From the NCBI RefSeq assembly GCF_001507435.1, contig NZ_LMWH01000309.1:1-15330 (forward strand): a stretch of DNA of 15,330 bases, in the 5' to 3' direction. Position numbers and translations under genes: made by a program. This stretch comes from Streptomyces sp. NRRL F-5122 (lineage in GTDB: Bacteria; Actinomycetota; Actinomycetes; Streptomycetales; Streptomycetaceae). The notes under the pieces are model-generated. The model saw only the letters and a program-made list of their open reading frames with translations. It ran no database searches and was not told the DNA's origin. Shown here one piece after another: positions 13,035 to 15,330 of the stretch (position 1 is the first letter of the stretch; each line of letters opens with the position of its first letter).

Positions 13035-13720
13035 GAGCGCTCCCTTTCCTCGTTGCGGGCCGTAGGAATGACCGCCCCGCGTTGGTCGTCGTCGGTGCCG
13101 GGACGAGCTGTACGGATCGCCCCGTGGAGCACGGTGTCGACGGTCGCCCGGAGAAGATCCGCGGCGGTCCAGTCCAGCTCGTGGGGCAACTGCGAGGTGA
13201 GCAGCCGTTCCAAGGCGCCGCGGGTGATTTCACTGAGCAGTTCGGGCGGCGTCGACAGCAGTCCTTGCCGGTGTCCGTCCCTGAACAGTTCGTCGAGGCG
13301 TTGATAGACCACGGTGTCCGTGCGCTGTTCCACGTACCGGCGCAGCATCGCGTCTCCGCCCCGCCCGGCCGCGAGCTGAGCCGCGCCGATCCGCCCGAGC
13401 TCTGTGCCGGCCGCGATCAGGAGACGCTGGACCCGCACATGGAACGGCTGACCTTCTGCGCTGTCGGCCGCCTCCACGAGTGTCCGCTCCACTGCCGCGA
13501 ACTGCCGATCCAGCACCGCGGTCAGCAGGCTGCGCTTGTCGGGGAAGTGACGGTAGATCGTCTTCTTGCTCATACCGAGTTCACGGGCGAGTTCATCCAT
13601 GCTCACTCGCGCGAGACCGGGTGCGAGGAACAGCCGACCGGCCGCCTCCACGATCACATCGGCTCGCCGCCCGTCACGCTCGGAAACTGAAGCCACTGAA
13701 CGAGTTTCCATAGTCTCCAT
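13031..13720 (-). CDS. TetR/AcrR-family transcriptional regulator
   Basis: A 229-aa protein with an N-terminal HTH (about 20-66) containing SMDELARELGMSKKTIYRHFPDKRSLL, clearly TetR type. The helical C-terminal domain is variable and its ligand unknown. Two in-frame ATGs (13720 and 13711) are possible: the first is used here, and GGAG precedes the second by three bases. The gene is first in a unit with the SDR (4-base overlap) and probably the NMT1-like gene, so it most likely represses its own operon. A CAAGG-CA-CCTTG dyad just upstream is the likely operator. Confidence 0.9.
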   Translation of the reverse strand: METMETRSVASVSERDGRRADVIVEAAGRLFLAPGLARVSMDELARELGMSKKTIYRHFPDKRSLLTAVLDRQFAAVERTLVEAADSAEGQPFHVRVQRLLIAAGTELGRIGAAQLAAGRGGDAMLRRYVEQRTDTVVYQRLDELFRDGHRQGLLSTPPELLSEITRGALERLLTSQLPHELDWTAADLLRATVDTVLHGAIRTARPGTDDDQRGAVIPTARNEERERS

Positions 13721-13740
13721 CGTGTGTTGCTGCCCCCGTG

Positions 13741-13756
13741 CTGTCAAGGCACCTTG
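13741..13756 (-). promoter_or_regulatory. Candidate promoter element and operator of the tetR operon
   Basis: CAAGGCACCTTG (13745-13756) is a perfect inverted repeat of five-base arms with a two-base spacer. It overlaps a minus-strand TTGACA -35 element (complement of 13741-13746), 25 bases before the ATG. Repressor binding here would block transcription of tetR and the SDR. Confidence 0.5.
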
Positions 13757-13935
13757 CAGGCACGGGGCCGTGTTGCTGAGTGGCTGGGGTGAGTCGACAG
13801 GAGATCGGAGGTTCACGGAGGCGTGTTTTCGCCCTGTGCAGACGAGAGTTGAGGGCACACGCGGGCCGGCGACGGTGAGGCCGCTCGTGGAACAGCGCAT
13901 GCCTCGACGATCACTCGTGTCGGCTGCGATCAGAC

Positions 13936-13949
13936 GCCCTGCCCAGGGC
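13936..13949 (-). terminator. Possible terminator hairpin after pcaF
   Basis: GCCCTG and CAGGGC form a perfect six-base inverted repeat around CC, about 50 bases past the pcaF stop. No U-tract follows, and the two-base spacer means the innermost pairs cannot form. It is only a candidate. Confidence 0.3.
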
Positions 13950-13997
13950 CCCGGCCCGATGAGCAGCATCGCAATGTCGTCGGTCCCGCGAACGGTG

Positions 13998-15196
<1,199 letters not shown>

Positions 15197-15200
<4 letters not shown>

Positions 15201-15330
15201 TTCAGGCCCTCCGTGACAGCCAGCTCGGCGTCGGTCTTGGCGTTGATCTCGTCGATGCCGACGCCGGGTGCGGTTTGGGTGAGGAGGAGTCCGTCGTGGG
15301 TGATGTCGAGGACGGCGAGGTCGGTGATGA
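15197..15330 (-). CDS. pcaJ: Beta-ketoadipate:succinyl-CoA transferase subunit B, C-terminal end (partial)
   Basis: Only the last 43 codons are in the window; the gene runs off the right edge. The frame reads ITDLAVLDITHDGLLLTQTAPGVGIDEI and then AKTDAELAVTEGLK. This matches the C terminus of class I CoA-transferase beta subunits (pattern VITDLAVFxVxxxGLxLxExAPGVxxxExxxxT). PcaIJ transfers CoA from succinyl-CoA to beta-ketoadipate, making the substrate of PcaF encoded next. The stop TGA overlaps the pcaF ATG. The last base in the window belongs to an incomplete codon. Confidence 0.85.

Noticed and set aside
10752..13304. An 850-codon open frame on the plus strand
   Set aside because: It runs antisense through the NMT1-like, SDR and tetR genes, has no ribosome site or known domain, and is rich in shadow-type composition. 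Long antisense frames are common in DNA this GC-rich.

Overview
The window reads as chromosomal DNA from a Streptomyces-like actinomycete. It is very GC-rich with strong third-position GC, uses GTG/TTG starts, has many 4-base ATGA/GTGA stop-start overlaps, and its gene families (TnpB with a streptomycete-type right end, VanJ-like phosphatase, YafY/WYL regulator, Zur/znuACB, PcaJ/PcaF) fit that group. No rRNA, tRNA or CRISPR array was seen. All assignments come from reading motifs by eye; no database search was run.

Layout. 1-280: 3' end of an IS200/IS605-family tnpB with its right-end hairpin. 301-1302 (-): membrane-anchored endonuclease/exonuclease/phosphatase-fold protein of the VanJ type. 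1303-2083: no convincing gene, but a cluster of inverted repeats at 1491-1559. 2084-3099 (-): two coupled genes (lipocalin-like/DUF1579-like protein, NIPSNAP protein), divergent from a WYL-domain regulator (3156-4085, +). 4087-9136: a zinc-homeostasis block on the minus strand, made of znuA-znuC-znuB, a zur gene split by a one-base frameshift, and a two-gene operon of a CooC/MinD-like ATPase and a 130-aa His/Cys-containing protein. Four Zur-box-like sites lie in front of znuA (two), zur and the ATPase. 9475-9924 (-): NTF2/SnoaL-like protein. 10319-10849 (+): orphan lipoprotein. 10854-11216 (-): IS4-type transposase remnant. 11262-13720 (-): TetR regulator, an SDR whose active-site residues are mostly replaced, and a cytosolic NMT1/THI5-like protein. 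13998-15330 (-): pcaF and the tail of pcaJ, the last two steps of the beta-ketoadipate pathway for aromatic catabolism.

How the genes fit together. The best candidate for a poorly described system is the Zur-boxed ATPase plus small protein pair. CooC-type ATPases insert metal into enzymes. Here the usual CxC metal site appears replaced by Cys-Tyr-His, and the partner carries His and Cys residues that could bind metal. Placement beside znuACB and zur, with a near-identical box 17 bases before its start, suggests a factor induced by zinc starvation that allocates metal. The frameshift in zur, if real, would remove the sensor domain and could leave the regulon derepressed. The TetR-SDR-NMT1-like set looks like one transcription unit of unknown chemistry next to, but separate from, the pca genes.
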